Assembly (NCBI GenBank): GCA_034509425.1
Contig: JAVTVJ010000012.1
Location: 11,319,001-11,383,000 of the forward strand
DNA: 64,000 nucleotides
DNA from: Eopsaltria australis
Taxonomy: Eukaryota > Chordata > Aves > Passeriformes > Petroicidae
Direction: 5' to 3'
A program made the translations under genes and the position numbers. The notes beneath the pieces were generated by a model. That model saw nothing but the letters and a program-made list of their open reading frames with translations, had not been told where the DNA came from and did no database searches. Below, in pieces: positions 54,137-64,000 of this stretch (position 1 is its first letter; each line of letters opens with the position of its first letter).

Positions 54137-56029
54137 AAAAAAAACTAATTACATGATATCTGGAATTCCACCAGCTAGGTCACCACAGTTCACTGAAAAT
54201 TCCTCAACTTATGAAACTGAGCTATGTATTTGCTGGACTTTTGGCAGACAGGTTCTGTTTTAAGAGAATTATTGATAGACAAATTCACCCCTACTGCTAT
54301 TAAGCTGACAGCAATATGCTTTGGCACTGACATTTCATACCCTGTGGATATTAATTAAATCACCATCACAGCCCTTTTAATTATCCATATTCTTACTGTA
54401 TAGATTTGAAGTGAGATAGGAACTATGGTGATTCACTGACACACTGATGTTTGTAGGTGTTGTCTGTGATGAAAATGGAATTTGAATGCATGCCTTTCTC
54501 CTTGCTATTAAACAGACATGAATTTCATAAACTCATTTGTGCAAGGAATGTCATTTCTTTGGGAAGAGTTCCTGTGGATTAGTATTTATTTTTTTGCCTG
54601 CAGAGCCATCAGGAATTCTAAGTAGAATATTCAATAACAATAATACACAGCATGGATTGGAACCTGGATGACATTTTCCACGTCCTATGCCTTTGTGCAT
54701 AGTGAAAAGTACCCCTCCTGTAACACTACAATTTTAAAAAGAACACAGATGTCTACTTTCATACAGTAGATTTGGTCCAGCTGGGACAAAGTAATTTGGA
54801 GAGAGAACGAAAATAACTAAATTTTTATCTATGTAAGAATAATGAGGGAAATACACAAATGATTGTACAGTTCACTGTAGTGTTTCCATCTTGACGTCTC
54901 CTCATTTCTCCAGAGGGCTGTGATTTCAACACATAGAGCATTTTTAAGCAATCAAAGGAATTAGGTAACTACATTTTATAACCATAAAGGGATAGGACCC
55001 TGGACTTATCTGAGCTTTTTCCTGAAGCCCAGCCTATGGGCCAGCCACTGTCATGGTTTTCTTTTATCTTGAAGTGAATCTTCAGCAATGCAGGGAGGTA
55101 CCATAGGTAATGATGCTATGAAAAACATCCACAGATACCCATGTAAGCTGGCCCAAGCTATGGCTTTCACAAGCATTGGTGGAATATTACAGAATATAAA
55201 ATCTCAGGGTGAAATTCTGTGGAAATTATGCTTTTTGCAGATGCTCAGGGCCACTACCAACAGAGTCTGTGGTCTCTTCTCCTACTACATTAGGAATTAA
55301 CTGCCTGTGCACAGGCCAAGGCTGATATGGTGCCTTGTACCTTGCTGATCCCAAACTTGCCTTCCTGACTTGGCTTCCCAGATCGACCTCTGACCTGCTT
55401 GTCACCAGAGATTTGTCTGGTGATCACAGAACAGGTGCCCAGAGCTGCTCTTGTGCCTCACTGGGGTGCCGTGGGACTGTGGCTTGTCGGTGACGATGCT
55501 GCACAGTCTGCCTGGCTGCCACCCTCAGCTCCTGGCTCACTGCCCCTTGTGGAGCTGCCAACTCTCACTGCTCCCTGATACAGAGGTTAAATTTGACTCA
55601 CTTCTGCTGCTTAGTTTCAGTTTTCATTATTCTTTAAATTAATTCTTAAATTCTTTAAATTAAAAGCCCAAATAGAATTAACTTTCCAACCTTTATGGCA
55701 TGTGAAAGATTTAAAAATGAAACACTGAGTTCTTTTTTCCATTAAGTTACAGTGAAGTTTTGTTCTGCTTTTATTTCAATGCCACTGTGAAATTTCACAT
55801 TCTGTTGCAAAATGCATAGGTCAGCACTGGAAAAAATTCCTGATGAAGTAACTTGCACTGGTGCTTGCATAATTCTTCCTTCATAATATATAAGAAGGAA
55901 CTACAGAAAAAGAACCCCAAATCAGAAACACAAACCCACACCAAAACAAAATCCAGTAGACGGAAACAAAAAAGAGAAGGGAATGTAATTTTCTAGAGGG
56001 GAAGACAACAGCCAGAATAGTGACTGCCC
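54137..56029. other. intergenic, no gene recognised
   Basis: Unique-looking AT-rich sequence. The stretch about 54280-54440, with ATTAATTAAAT and CTTTTAATTATCC, has the appearance of a conserved non-coding element; this is impression only. Confidence 0.5.
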
Positions 56030-56279
56030 ACAGTATCAGAGAACAATTGTGGTTTGAATGGACCTTGGGGAATCTCAAGTCCAACCTTCTGCTAACGGGA
56101 AGGTCAGCTACAAGGCCAGATACTGCTCAAGCTTTGTTGAGTTGGGTATTGAAAACCACTGAGGATGGAATACACAGACCATCATGGTGCAACCTGCTCC
56201 ACTGCTTGTCAGTTCTTCCTAGCTCAGAAGCTCTTATATCAGCTCTGACCCTTCTTGCTTCAAGTTATATATGATTTCT
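56030..56279 (-). mobile_element. CR1 LINE 3'-end fragment, left of the LTR insertion
   Basis: On the plus strand this reads as the complement of a CR1 3' end: a diverged AGAATGGTTTGG-like terminus, then AAGTCCAACCTTCTGCTA and CACTGAGGATGGAATACACAGACC-like blocks (shown in part), and TGCTCCACTGCTTG. It is 5'-truncated and decayed; no intact frame remains. It is continued at 56852 after the LTR. Confidence 0.75.
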
Positions 56280-56851
56280 TGTCCTGGTTTCAGCTCAGAT
56301 AGAGCTAATTTCCTTTCAACAGCTGTTACAGTGCTGTGTTTTGAATTCAGAATAAGAATGGTGTTGATAACACACGGATGTGTTTTGGTTTTTGTTAAGT
56401 GTTTAATCTAAGCAAAGGGCTTTTTTCTTGTCTCATGCTCTGTAAGTGAGGTTTGCAAAAGAAACTGGAAGGGGTCACAGCTGGGACAGGTGACCCAAAC
56501 TGGCCAAAGGGATATTCCACACAATAGAATGTCATGCCCAGTATATAACCTGGAAAGTTGGCTGGAAAGGTGGCTGATCTGGATTCAGGAAGTGGGGTCT
56601 GGCATTGGTCAGTGGATGGTGAGCAATTGTGTTGTGTGTCACTTTTTTCCCCCCTTACTATTATCATTATTATTATAATTTACCATTATTACCACATTTT
56701 AATTTATTTTTGATTATAAAATTGTCCTTATCTCAACCTACAAGTTTTACTTTGATTCTCCTCCCGATTCCACCTGTCTGTGGGGGGACAGAAGGGGGCT
56801 CAGCGAGTGGCTGCATGGTGTCTAATTTCCAGCCAGGCTTAAAACACACCA
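56280..56851 (+). mobile_element. solo LTR of an avian endogenous retrovirus
   Basis: A block of about 570 bp begins TGTCCTGGTTTC and ends ACACACCA, the TG...CA ends of a retroviral LTR. Its body matches, from memory, a family abundant in bird genomes: a conserved 5' part, then a CAATTGTGTTGTGTGTCA-like R region, an AT-rich ATT-repeat segment (about 56656-56725), and a GGGGG-containing stretch near the 3' end. A TATA box, TATATAA, is at 56542-56548. No internal viral genes flank it, so it is a solo LTR left after recombination between two LTRs. Both flanks are CR1, so it inserted into an older CR1 copy. A clean target-site duplication is not visible. The family name is left open. Confidence 0.8.
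56542..56548 (+). promoter_or_regulatory. TATA box inside the solo LTR
   Basis: The TATATAA motif about 260 bp into the LTR is where such an element would have its U3 promoter. The LTR points away from GPR65 (plus strand, while GPR65 is minus and to the right). It cannot drive GPR65 in the sense direction. Confidence 0.45.
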
Positions 56852-56990
56852 CTCCTGCTATGAGCTCTTGTGAAGAGCTTGGCTTCATCTTCCCAATATC
56901 CTCTTTTCAGGATTGCAAAGCTGCCATTAGGTCTCCCAAAGTCTTCTCTTCTTCAGGCTGAACAAGCCCAGCTTCTACAGCCTGGCAAGT
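56852..56990 (-). mobile_element. CR1 LINE fragment, right of the LTR insertion
   Basis: The sequence resumes the CR1 consensus, in the same orientation, where the left part stopped. GAGCTTGGCTTCATCTTC, CATTAGGTCTCCCAAAG and CTTCTCTTCTTCAGGCTGAA correspond to successive CR1 blocks. Homology fades near 56985, the 5' truncation point. Confidence 0.7.
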
Positions 56991-57230
56991 TCCCATTTCA
57001 GAATGTGAAATTAATGGAAAGACACACACAGCAACTCATGAAAACAATGGAACTGCTCTTTGCAATGGAGAAATTTTAAATTTACACACAGAGGGATATT
57101 CTCATAAGAAACATCTTACTGCTTGTGACCACTTTATGCACATCCTCCATACTTAATGTCAGACCTAAAAGGGTGCTGAAAAGTGCTGGTCAAAATACTT
57201 CCACCACACAAATTTGCTAGAGGGCGATTG

Positions 57231-57236
57231 TTTATT
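57231..57236 (-). terminator. candidate polyadenylation signal AATAAA for GPR65
   Basis: This canonical AATAAA on the minus strand lies about 1.28 kb past the GPR65 stop. If used, the 3' UTR would be about 1.3 kb. It is an alternative to the ATTAAA at 58058. Confidence 0.3.
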
Positions 57237-58057
57237 TTGATGGAAAGAAAAACTCTTCCCTATGAAATCAAAAAACCACCATAACCAAATATTTTTCCTG
57301 GGAATTGAGCAAAAGTAAAAAGGTTGTGAGAGGAGGAAACAAAAGACTTTCTATAATTATTTAACTCTTTTCAGAGTGTCAGGTGTCTGGATGGGACAGG
57401 GAACCATGGAACCAGGCAGCTGTTTATGGGGCCTGCACAGGAACAAGTCCCTGAATTAACAGCTGCACTTCTGAATTGAGCAAACATGAACTCTTTCAAA
57501 ATGTGGGTTCTTTTTCTTCCATTCTTACTGTTTGTTGGTACATTCATGTTCTTTGCTGGTTTGCCAGTATTGCTGGCTGGCTTGTTTAATTTTTTTAAAA
57601 CTGGGAGACTGAGAGCCCTGGAACCTCCAGCTGAGGCCTCCATGTGCAGTTAAGTAAATGGACGCAAACCTTGTTCTACTGAGCCTACAAACAGAACCAC
57701 ACTCCAGATTTCAGCCATAACAAGCAACTTTAAAGGCTGGCTGTTTATGTTGCTGAGATGTGAAACCTCACCTTTCTATCTTTCTTTTCCTCTCCTGCAT
57801 GTATCAGGAAAAGTTTCATCTAAGTTAAAACACTGGTGGCTAGAATTTGCTTTTTTATAGGCACTTGGAGTAATGAATCTTCAACTACCTGAAACCCAGT
57901 ACCGGTATTGTAATGAAATTGCATGACCATTATGCATTAGAACATACATTTTTCAAGGAAAACAAAAGCTTAAGGGCAGGTAAGTACCCATACACAAGAG
58001 GTAAACAATTTTAAGAAGTGGCTGATCTCAGGTGTATGCTGAAGAAGAATTTGAGTC

Positions 58058-58063
58058 TTTAAT
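58058..58063 (-). terminator. candidate polyadenylation signal ATTAAA for GPR65
   Basis: The ATTAAA hexamer on the minus strand lies about 450 nt past the GPR65 stop codon. It is the first common signal variant I noticed downstream. AATAAA first appears further on at 57231-57236. Which is used cannot be told from sequence. Confidence 0.3.
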
Positions 58064-58509
58064 GAAACACAAGAACCATCATAACAGCATAAATTACACC
58101 ATGAAATTACAGAGGAATTTACCACACTCCCTCTGTCTGCTCCTTTGCTAACCAGGACAAAGAGGACTTCAGCCTTCCTCCAGCTTAGTGCATGGCAGCA
58201 GGCTGGTGAGCAAGCTGCAACAGGAGACAGTTCTGTGGGGGATCCTCAGTAATTCCATCAGCATGTCACAGCCGTCCTTCCTGACTGTATATTTGTTTGT
58301 TGTCATTGATTTACATACTATATGTAATTTAAAGATATGTGTGGACATTCCACTGATTTCATTGACCCTATAGTAAGTTCTTATCGGCTCCAGATACTGG
58401 TTTTGCTCAGGTTGGTATCTCTGACTTCTGGGGCATTTCCTAGGTACAGACTGGAGAATAATTTTTCTTTCTTTTCCTTTCAGGTTATTCAGTTTTCCTG
58501 TGCATGTGC

Positions 58510-59556
58510 TCATTCAGGAATTTTTGACTGTGTTTCACAGGAAGTTCTGTAGGTGATCAGTGCAGTGCTTTTTGCAGCAGAACTGCACAGAGCATGTTCT
58601 TTCACTTGGTCTTCCTCATACTTTCGTAGGCACAAGCAACATCTGAGTAAATTCACTATCTCTGTTCGTGCAGATTCACTCACAAAGCAGTACAGAATGG
58701 GATCCGCAATGCAATTCAAACTTGTTAAGGCCTGTGTGATTCTGTATACCTTATACATCGACAACAAAAGATGTGGGTCAGAGGTGGAAGGTTCTTTGAT
58801 GCTGCGAATAAGCAATACAATATGATAGGGAGTGAAGCAAACAATGAAGCTAACTGTGATGTTCAGAATAAGTTTCCTCACTTTTTTCTTTTCTTCATCT
58901 ACTGTGGCTTGGTTATACTTCACTACCTGGTAGATTTTATGGTAGCAAAACACGATGATTATCAAAGGTACCAAGTACCCTGAGCATATCCGGAATAAAT
59001 TTATGTTCGCCTGCCACCTTTCCAGGGGGTAATTATCATAGCATAATGTATGATTAGTGAAATCGCAAGGATCATTGAATACTTCTTTGTGCACCAATAT
59101 GACTGAATTAAAGATGCTTTCCAGAAGCCAAACAATTATGCTGACAATCAATGAAAATCTTCTTGTGCGCAAGTACTGGAGCTTCAAGGGGTGAACTAAC
59201 GCCAGGTACCTGTCAACAGAGATGCAAGCAAGGAAAGCAGTGCTGGTGTAGAAATTCATATACGTAAGGAAGGCAAAAATCTGACAAAGCAAGGCAGAGA
59301 GCCTCCAGTCATCTCCATGCCAGGCATAATCAATCCACAGAGGCAGAATCAAAGAGTACAAAAGGTCAGCCAGGGACAGGCTAAAGATGTAGACTGCTAA
59401 CTCATTCCTTTTCCTCACCTGAATGCAAGATGCATAGAGGGATATGCAATTGATGGGAATACTGATTATCATCACAATGCTGTACACAAATGGAAACAAA
59501 TACTTATCCAGGGTGTGATCATCATGGCACTCAGTGCTGTTGTTCATTGTCCACAC
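58510..59556 (-). CDS. GPR65: GPR65 (TDAG8), proton-sensing class A G-protein-coupled receptor
   Basis: Complete 348-residue frame, single coding exon, ending in TGA. Seven hydrophobic segments lie at about residues 18-45, 54-77, 88-121, 133-157, 182-212, 225-253 and 264-290. Visible class A motifs are LSLADLLY in TM2, C91 at the top of TM3 (expected to bond C172 or C164 in loop 2), DRY at 115-117, CFTPYH at 240-245 in TM6, and DPILY at 285-289, the DPxxY form of NPxxY. N5, N6 and N168 are N-glycosylation sequons; C306, C307 and C309 after helix 8 could be palmitoylated. From memory of the human protein (337 aa), the match runs end to end, with near-identical stretches such as the LPLWIDY and YMNFY regions, so I call GPR65 rather than GPR4, GPR68 or GPR132. 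In mammals it is a plasma-membrane receptor of leukocytes that responds to extracellular acid, mainly through Gs and cAMP. Met1 and Met4 both have A at -3; Met4 aligns with the human start. Confidence 0.96.
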   Translation of the reverse strand: MWTMNNSTECHDDHTLDKYLFPFVYSIVMIISIPINCISLYASCIQVRKRNELAVYIFSLSLADLLYSLILPLWIDYAWHGDDWRLSALLCQIFAFLTYMNFYTSTAFLACISVDRYLALVHPLKLQYLRTRRFSLIVSIIVWLLESIFNSVILVHKEVFNDPCDFTNHTLCYDNYPLERWQANINLFRICSGYLVPLIIIVFCYHKIYQVVKYNQATVDEEKKKVRKLILNITVSFIVCFTPYHIVLLIRSIKEPSTSDPHLLLSMYKVYRITQALTSLNCIADPILYCFVSESARTEIVNLLRCCLCLRKYEEDQVKEHALCSSAAKSTALITYRTSCETQSKIPE

Positions 59557-59667
59557 CAGTGGTATCCTTGAGATAATTCCAGTCTGGGTGCAATAAAACC
59601 CCCTCTGTAGTCTTATGGGTTGTCATCTGTTAGTTCTTCAGCACCTGGTTGACAAGATTCCAGTCTT
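59557..59667 (-). other. GPR65: GPR65 5' UTR part of the coding exon
   Basis: This is the 111 nt between the predicted splice acceptor and the first ATG. In mammals GPR65 has a non-coding first exon and the whole reading frame in the last exon, and this arrangement fits. The boundary is inferred from the splice signal only, without transcript support. Confidence 0.6.
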
Positions 59668-59700
59668 CTGTTACCAAAAAGGAAAGATGTCAGCTATAAC
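59668..59700 (-). other. GPR65: 3' splice acceptor of GPR65 intron 1
   Basis: Read on the minus strand, a CTGAC branch-point-like motif is followed by a pyrimidine-rich run and TTTCCTTTTTGGTAACAG, with the exon beginning AAGACTGG. The branch A lies about 22 nt from the AG, and no other AG falls between them. This is a good vertebrate acceptor placed 111 nt before the start codon, where a receptor of this family is expected to have one. Confidence 0.6.
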
Positions 59701-62538
59701 ATTTGCTTGTTTTTATGGGATTCTTGGTGTGTGTGGCATTTTTTTTAGAAGAAAGAAACAGTGTTTGTAGGAGATCAGAGGATGTAAATGCTCCTGGAGT
59801 TAGGAATGCATAGGAAGAGGAACCTAAAATCTAAAGTTGTCAAGATCAGTTAGATCAAAGTTTCTACAGCAGAAGAAGGATCAGTAGTTAAGACACTTCT
59901 TCTAGCAGTGGGGTGGTGTCCTGCAATCCTGGGTCTCTCTTGTGGGAGAGTTAAAGGAGAACAGAAAGTGGACCACAAATAAAATAATAGATGTGCACTT
60001 TCTATTATTCTGGTAAGCACTGTTTTGGGAATATGAATACCGCAGAATTCTTATCCCAAATAACCTCCTCCCCTCTAAGGCAATGCAGACACAAAGATAG
60101 AAATACAACGATTCAGGTACTGCTGAATGTTGGGATCTGCTCAGAAGAGGAAAATGTGTGTCTGGTATATTTGCCTATTGCAAATCACTCTTGTCTTGTT
60201 TGCATCCTCACACATTTCTGTTTCCTCTCTCCTCCTTTGTATGTCATCCCACAAGAACTTGCCAGCAACTGTGCTGTTCCAGCAAGACTTATTGCATGTA
60301 CCAGAAACCCTTGTGTGACAGTTGCCAGGCTACTGGGCTCCTGCATGCACATGACAATCTGTTGGGTGTCCCTTAGAACATGTGAGGTGGATACTGAGAC
60401 TTTCATTTACACTTCTTCCCTCTAAAAATTGCAGCTGTGATGCATGAGCTTATAAAGCCATTAGCAATTAAACTTTTAGTCACTTCCAGGACTGCAGTTA
60501 TCAACAGCTTCAACAGGAAAGTATCAGTAAAATGGCAGCCCTGACTAAAGCAGTGGGACTGGAGGAGTTGCATGTGTGAGCCTCAGAAGCACAGAGAAGA
60601 GCTGACCTTTCAGTAAAGAACAGTGGACAGTCGTAGGTGTGAGACAGCAGGTACTCACTGACTGTATCACAGCTCTGACACTCAGCAGTTCCCTTCTCTA
60701 AAGACCTAATTTTTATGTTCAGGAAATACAAGAATGGAAAATACTGATTGCAGTCCAGTTATGCTGCCAAATATACTAACTGCTTGAGAGACTGGTGTGA
60801 TAGCTCATCTGTGCTTTGGGCCTAGACTGCAGCAGAGGAGGTGAAGAGGCTGAAGAATGACTAGGTTGCAAGATAGCACGTCTACAACTGTCTCCACATG
60901 GGAAAGAACTCCAGTGGAATACAACTTGTGTGCAGAAACTTTCCCATGCGGTAAGAAAAATTCAGCCTTTTATCAGTTTGATGTGTTTGTGGGTTTATCA
61001 GAAAAACCCAAACAGGTTTATTGCCTGCACTGAGAGGTTATTATATGGATCTCTTGTCCACAAAAAAGCCCCTTTCATCATTATTCTTGACAAAAAAAGG
61101 AGCAATGACAAAACTAGCCAGAAAGCACATTTTCTATTTTACTTGCCACTGACTTATTTGTTCAAGTTGCCTAACTTATCAGCTAGAGCTAAACTTATTC
61201 ACAAGCTTTAAGGCCAAGGAAAATTCTTGAGAAGGACTTGCCAGTTTGATCCATTGAGGAACTTTACAAACATGATGACTAATTTTAAAATTAAGTGTCT
61301 ACATTAAAACAAACATAGGATGTCTGCATTGCAGCTTGGTTTCATAAAACCAGACAGTAAATAGGGCACTGTAAGCTTATCAGTATAGATAAGTATCACA
61401 AAATAAAAATCTAGCTCTAGAAATTGGATCCCAGGGTTTCGTGACCCACTTCTCACCAAAAATAAATCAAATGTATGCAGACAGACCAGATGAATCAAAG
61501 ATAAAATACCTACCTCTTCTCCTAATCACACTTTAGCATCTCTTTTCCTATGACAGGTCCCTTCATGTCTAAGAGGGAAACGTGCCCTTTCAGAAGCATG
61601 TGTGTAATGCAGCAAGTGTATGAGGCAGTGTTTCCCAGTCTCATGACTGAGAAATTGGAATTCCTTCTCCCTCCCCCATAAACTCTTTCTCTTTTGTTAG
61701 TCAACTTGTTTTATTACAGACTCACCATCCTTATAAGCTTCCAACTTCTCTTGTGTTACTCACAACAGCTTCGTTTGTCTCTACTCACAGACCAATATGC
61801 CAATTTCCTCATACTATCTGTTTTTTTTTCAGCTTTCTCATTTTAGCTCGTTGTTTCTAAGAGTTTTGCTCTGTTGATCTTACTGGTCGTAAGGTAAAAC
61901 ACTTGTCCTTATATTGCTCTTGTCTAAATAAACCACATGTTCCTTGGGGCAAGACTTTGCTTGCTCTTCTGCCATCTGCCTTAAGGAACTAATATCTGAA
62001 GGTGTAATTGGCTAATGGCAGGCTGGGACACTAAAGATGAAATTCAAAGAAGTGAGTTGAGAGCACATGAAATTTGTCACCTCAGAAAGTTTTTTCTGTC
62101 CTTCACATTCACAAGTCACTGCACCCCATTGCTTTCTTTTCTTCTTAACCAGTATGTTCATTAGCTCCTATGAACGCAGCCCTGGAGGCTGTGCAGCATT
62201 CCCCAGGTAATCAATGTCCGAAATTTGATGACACAGTGATGGTATTAAATGAGAATGTGCTTTCAATGATGGTAATAACGAGAAGTGTGTCATTCTGGCA
62301 CGTATTGATGACCTATACTTAAGTGTGTCAGAGCCAGCAAATGAAGCTTACCACAATGCATGCTCCAGTTTCTTGCACAGAAATATAAAAGCAGAAAGCA
62401 CTGCTTAGCCCTGATAACAACACATTTCACTCAAGTTGCCTGGGGCCTTATTTCAGAGGAAGTAGTCTAAAACACACTTTCTTGCTGAGTTGTTTCTCTG
62501 ATAATTAGGACTTTGTAATGCAAGATGATTTTCCTTAC

Positions 62539-62600
62539 CTGAATGCATGATCTGAAGCATTCCCAGGTTTTCTCTCTGCTACTGAGTGCATCTGATGGTT
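62539..62600 (-). other. candidate 3' end of a non-coding first exon of GPR65 (donor site)
   Basis: On the minus strand the sequence reads ATTCAG|GTAAGG, a near-consensus splice donor with the last exon base at 62539. Joining it to the acceptor at 59668 would make an intron of about 2.9 kb. It is the best donor I found upstream of the coding exon. Weaker alternatives are near 61511 (GAG|GTAGGT) and near 62350 (GTG|GTAAGC). The 5' end of the exon is not defined by the sequence, so the right-hand limit is nominal. No convincing TATA box or CpG island marks a promoter. Confidence 0.3.
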
Positions 62601-62807
62601 TTGCCTAGGAGGATGGTATTGGCTTACAGCTATCCTAAAAAACAATATTTGATAATTTCCCCCAATGACTGTAATTTTTTTTTAACTATCAAGGAATTTT
62701 GGTTTAATGATACAGTCTAATGGTTTGACTTTCATGGTCCAAACCTACTGTGACTAATCCCATATACTCGTGGCTTATTTTATAGATTTGTTTTGGTACC
62801 AGATATT

Positions 62808-62821
62808 TAAAAAAAAAAAAA
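62808..62821. repeat. poly(A) tract
   Basis: A run of about 14 A within the region upstream of GPR65. No associated retroposon body recognised. Confidence 0.8.
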
Positions 62822-64000
62822 ATTCTTAACGGTAATTTTTTTAGACAAATTTTTTAGCTATTATCATGGTTCCTGCCTCTGTCATTTTGCTACAGAAAAC
62901 CCACAGTGCAAGATTTCTGAAAAGTCAGTAAGACATAAAATTTAGAGAAATGGACTAGTAAATGTTACGCTTCAAGTACTGTATGCAAACAAGGCTGCAA
63001 AGGAACCTTGAGAGAGTTTCTAGAGAAAAGTAGTCATCATATACTGTATTTGTATCAATGCATTTCCACAGCATCTTCTTCAGGTTAAAGGAGAGCTTTA
63101 TGTGGTCTCTCCATCTATGACATTTTGAAAATCACAAAGTCCAAAGCTAAACTTTCATGAGCCTAAATACAAAAGGATATTCCATACTCTTATCTGTAAA
63201 CAACTTTGTAAGGGAAGAAAGGAACAATGCTGTGTGAGCTAGTGCAGTGGCTGCAGTATATCAACCACAAGATGTAAAGACAGATTATTCTCCTTTTCTC
63301 TTTAAGCAATTTCAATGAACTAGATTGCTTTGTGTTCTCAAAATAAGTTCTATTGCAAAGTTCATTTCTTTGAGTACAAGGGACATTCCATAGCTAATTC
63401 TTTTTACCTAATGAACAGATCTCAAAACTCAATTCTGAAAAACTTCACAGTTTAGGAGGGTTGAAATATGCCTTTCAGAAACATGGCCTTTTTTTGCTTA
63501 AAATTAACAGCATTTTTCCTCATGCAACATTGAAGTTCACCCACAGGTCTCCATGAGATCTAAAAGAGCTCAGCCTTTTTAACCTGAAGATATACTTTAC
63601 AGACTGAGCATAAACATTCAGTTACTGTGAACAAATAGGAAAAAAAACTCAACGTGTTGTTTAGAACGTAGGCCATGCAGGCAAGTATTATTTTGCTATA
63701 TCATTATGTGCATCATGTTTTCCTCTATGCATATAGAAAGATGTACAAAATATTTTCATATACATGATACTTGGCATTCTAAGAAGCTATTTTTACCAAA
63801 GCTTATTTTTCTGCTAAGCTTTAAGCATTCTGCATATTCATATAAATAGCACTGGGTATCTTGATAGTGTCTGAAAACACTGAAGAACACTAACAGAAGA
63901 GTTACTAGAACCCTCTGTGAGGCCTGAGGCACTTTTTGCAGTGATGGGAGAGCTCAGAATGTTGAAAATCCAACCCCCAAAAAGTTCTCCATTCCTCCCT

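Larger units (their letters stand above)
56991..58509. other. 3' flank and probable 3' UTR of GPR65
   Basis: No other gene is seen. The part nearest 58509 is probably transcribed as GPR65 3' UTR on the minus strand. Its end depends on which polyadenylation signal is used. Confidence 0.5.
59701..64000. other. putative GPR65 intron 1, first exon and upstream region
   Basis: Apart from the candidate donor at 62539 there is no supported coding exon. GALC, divergent from GPR65 in human, would be expected further right; no signal-peptide-bearing first exon or CpG-rich promoter was seen here. A TATAAAAG on the plus strand near 62385 is isolated and not followed by a recognised gene. Confidence 0.5.

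Noticed and set aside
62384..62392. TATAAAAG on the plus strand, a possible GALC promoter
   Set aside because: No exon or signal-peptide frame follows, and such motifs are common in AT-rich DNA.
1..64000. Search for CRISPR arrays, operons, tRNA and rRNA genes, and KCNK10 or GALC exons
   Set aside because: None was seen by eye; the window reads as ordinary vertebrate chromosome with one gene.

Overview
The window looks like bird nuclear DNA. It contains several 3'-end fragments of CR1, the dominant avian LINE, one carrying a piece of the reverse-transcriptase ORF C-terminus. It also holds a solo long terminal repeat of a type common in bird genomes, and one intact single-exon vertebrate receptor gene. 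The rest is AT-rich intergenic or intronic sequence with poly(A)/poly(T) tracts, microsatellites and short frames that resemble no protein I recognise. I cannot name the species; CR1 plus this LTR class would fit a neoavian bird.

Only one protein-coding gene can be supported. It is an acid-sensing class A GPCR at 58510-59556 on the minus strand, the clear orthologue of mammalian GPR65 (TDAG8). Its coding exon begins at a good splice acceptor (about 59667). At least one non-coding 5' exon therefore lies further right, and the best donor I see is at 62539. In human 14q31 the order is GALC - GPR65 - KCNK10. If that order holds here, KCNK10 lies left of this window, with its 3' end facing it, and GALC lies to the right, divergent from GPR65. 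I saw no KCNK10 or GALC coding exon inside the window.

Layout: 1-41 kb is a gene-poor stretch with homopolymer tracts, a 24-bp perfect palindrome at 2.9 kb, a 14-bp-arm inverted repeat at 11.7 kb and a small tandem array at 34.7 kb. 41-56 kb has CR1 fragments at 41.4, 51.7-52.4 and 54.1 kb, a 160-bp composite microsatellite at 47.1-47.3 kb and a 28-bp tandem duplication at 49.4 kb. 56.0-57.0 kb is a nested pair, with a solo LTR inserted into an older CR1 copy. 57-64 kb holds GPR65 with its 3' flank, 5' UTR and putative first intron.

I found no CRISPR array, operon, tRNA, rRNA or other unusual multi-gene system. The remarkable points are modest: the palindromes, the nested insertion, and a receptor in which one of the histidines reported for proton sensing in mammals appears to be lysine.
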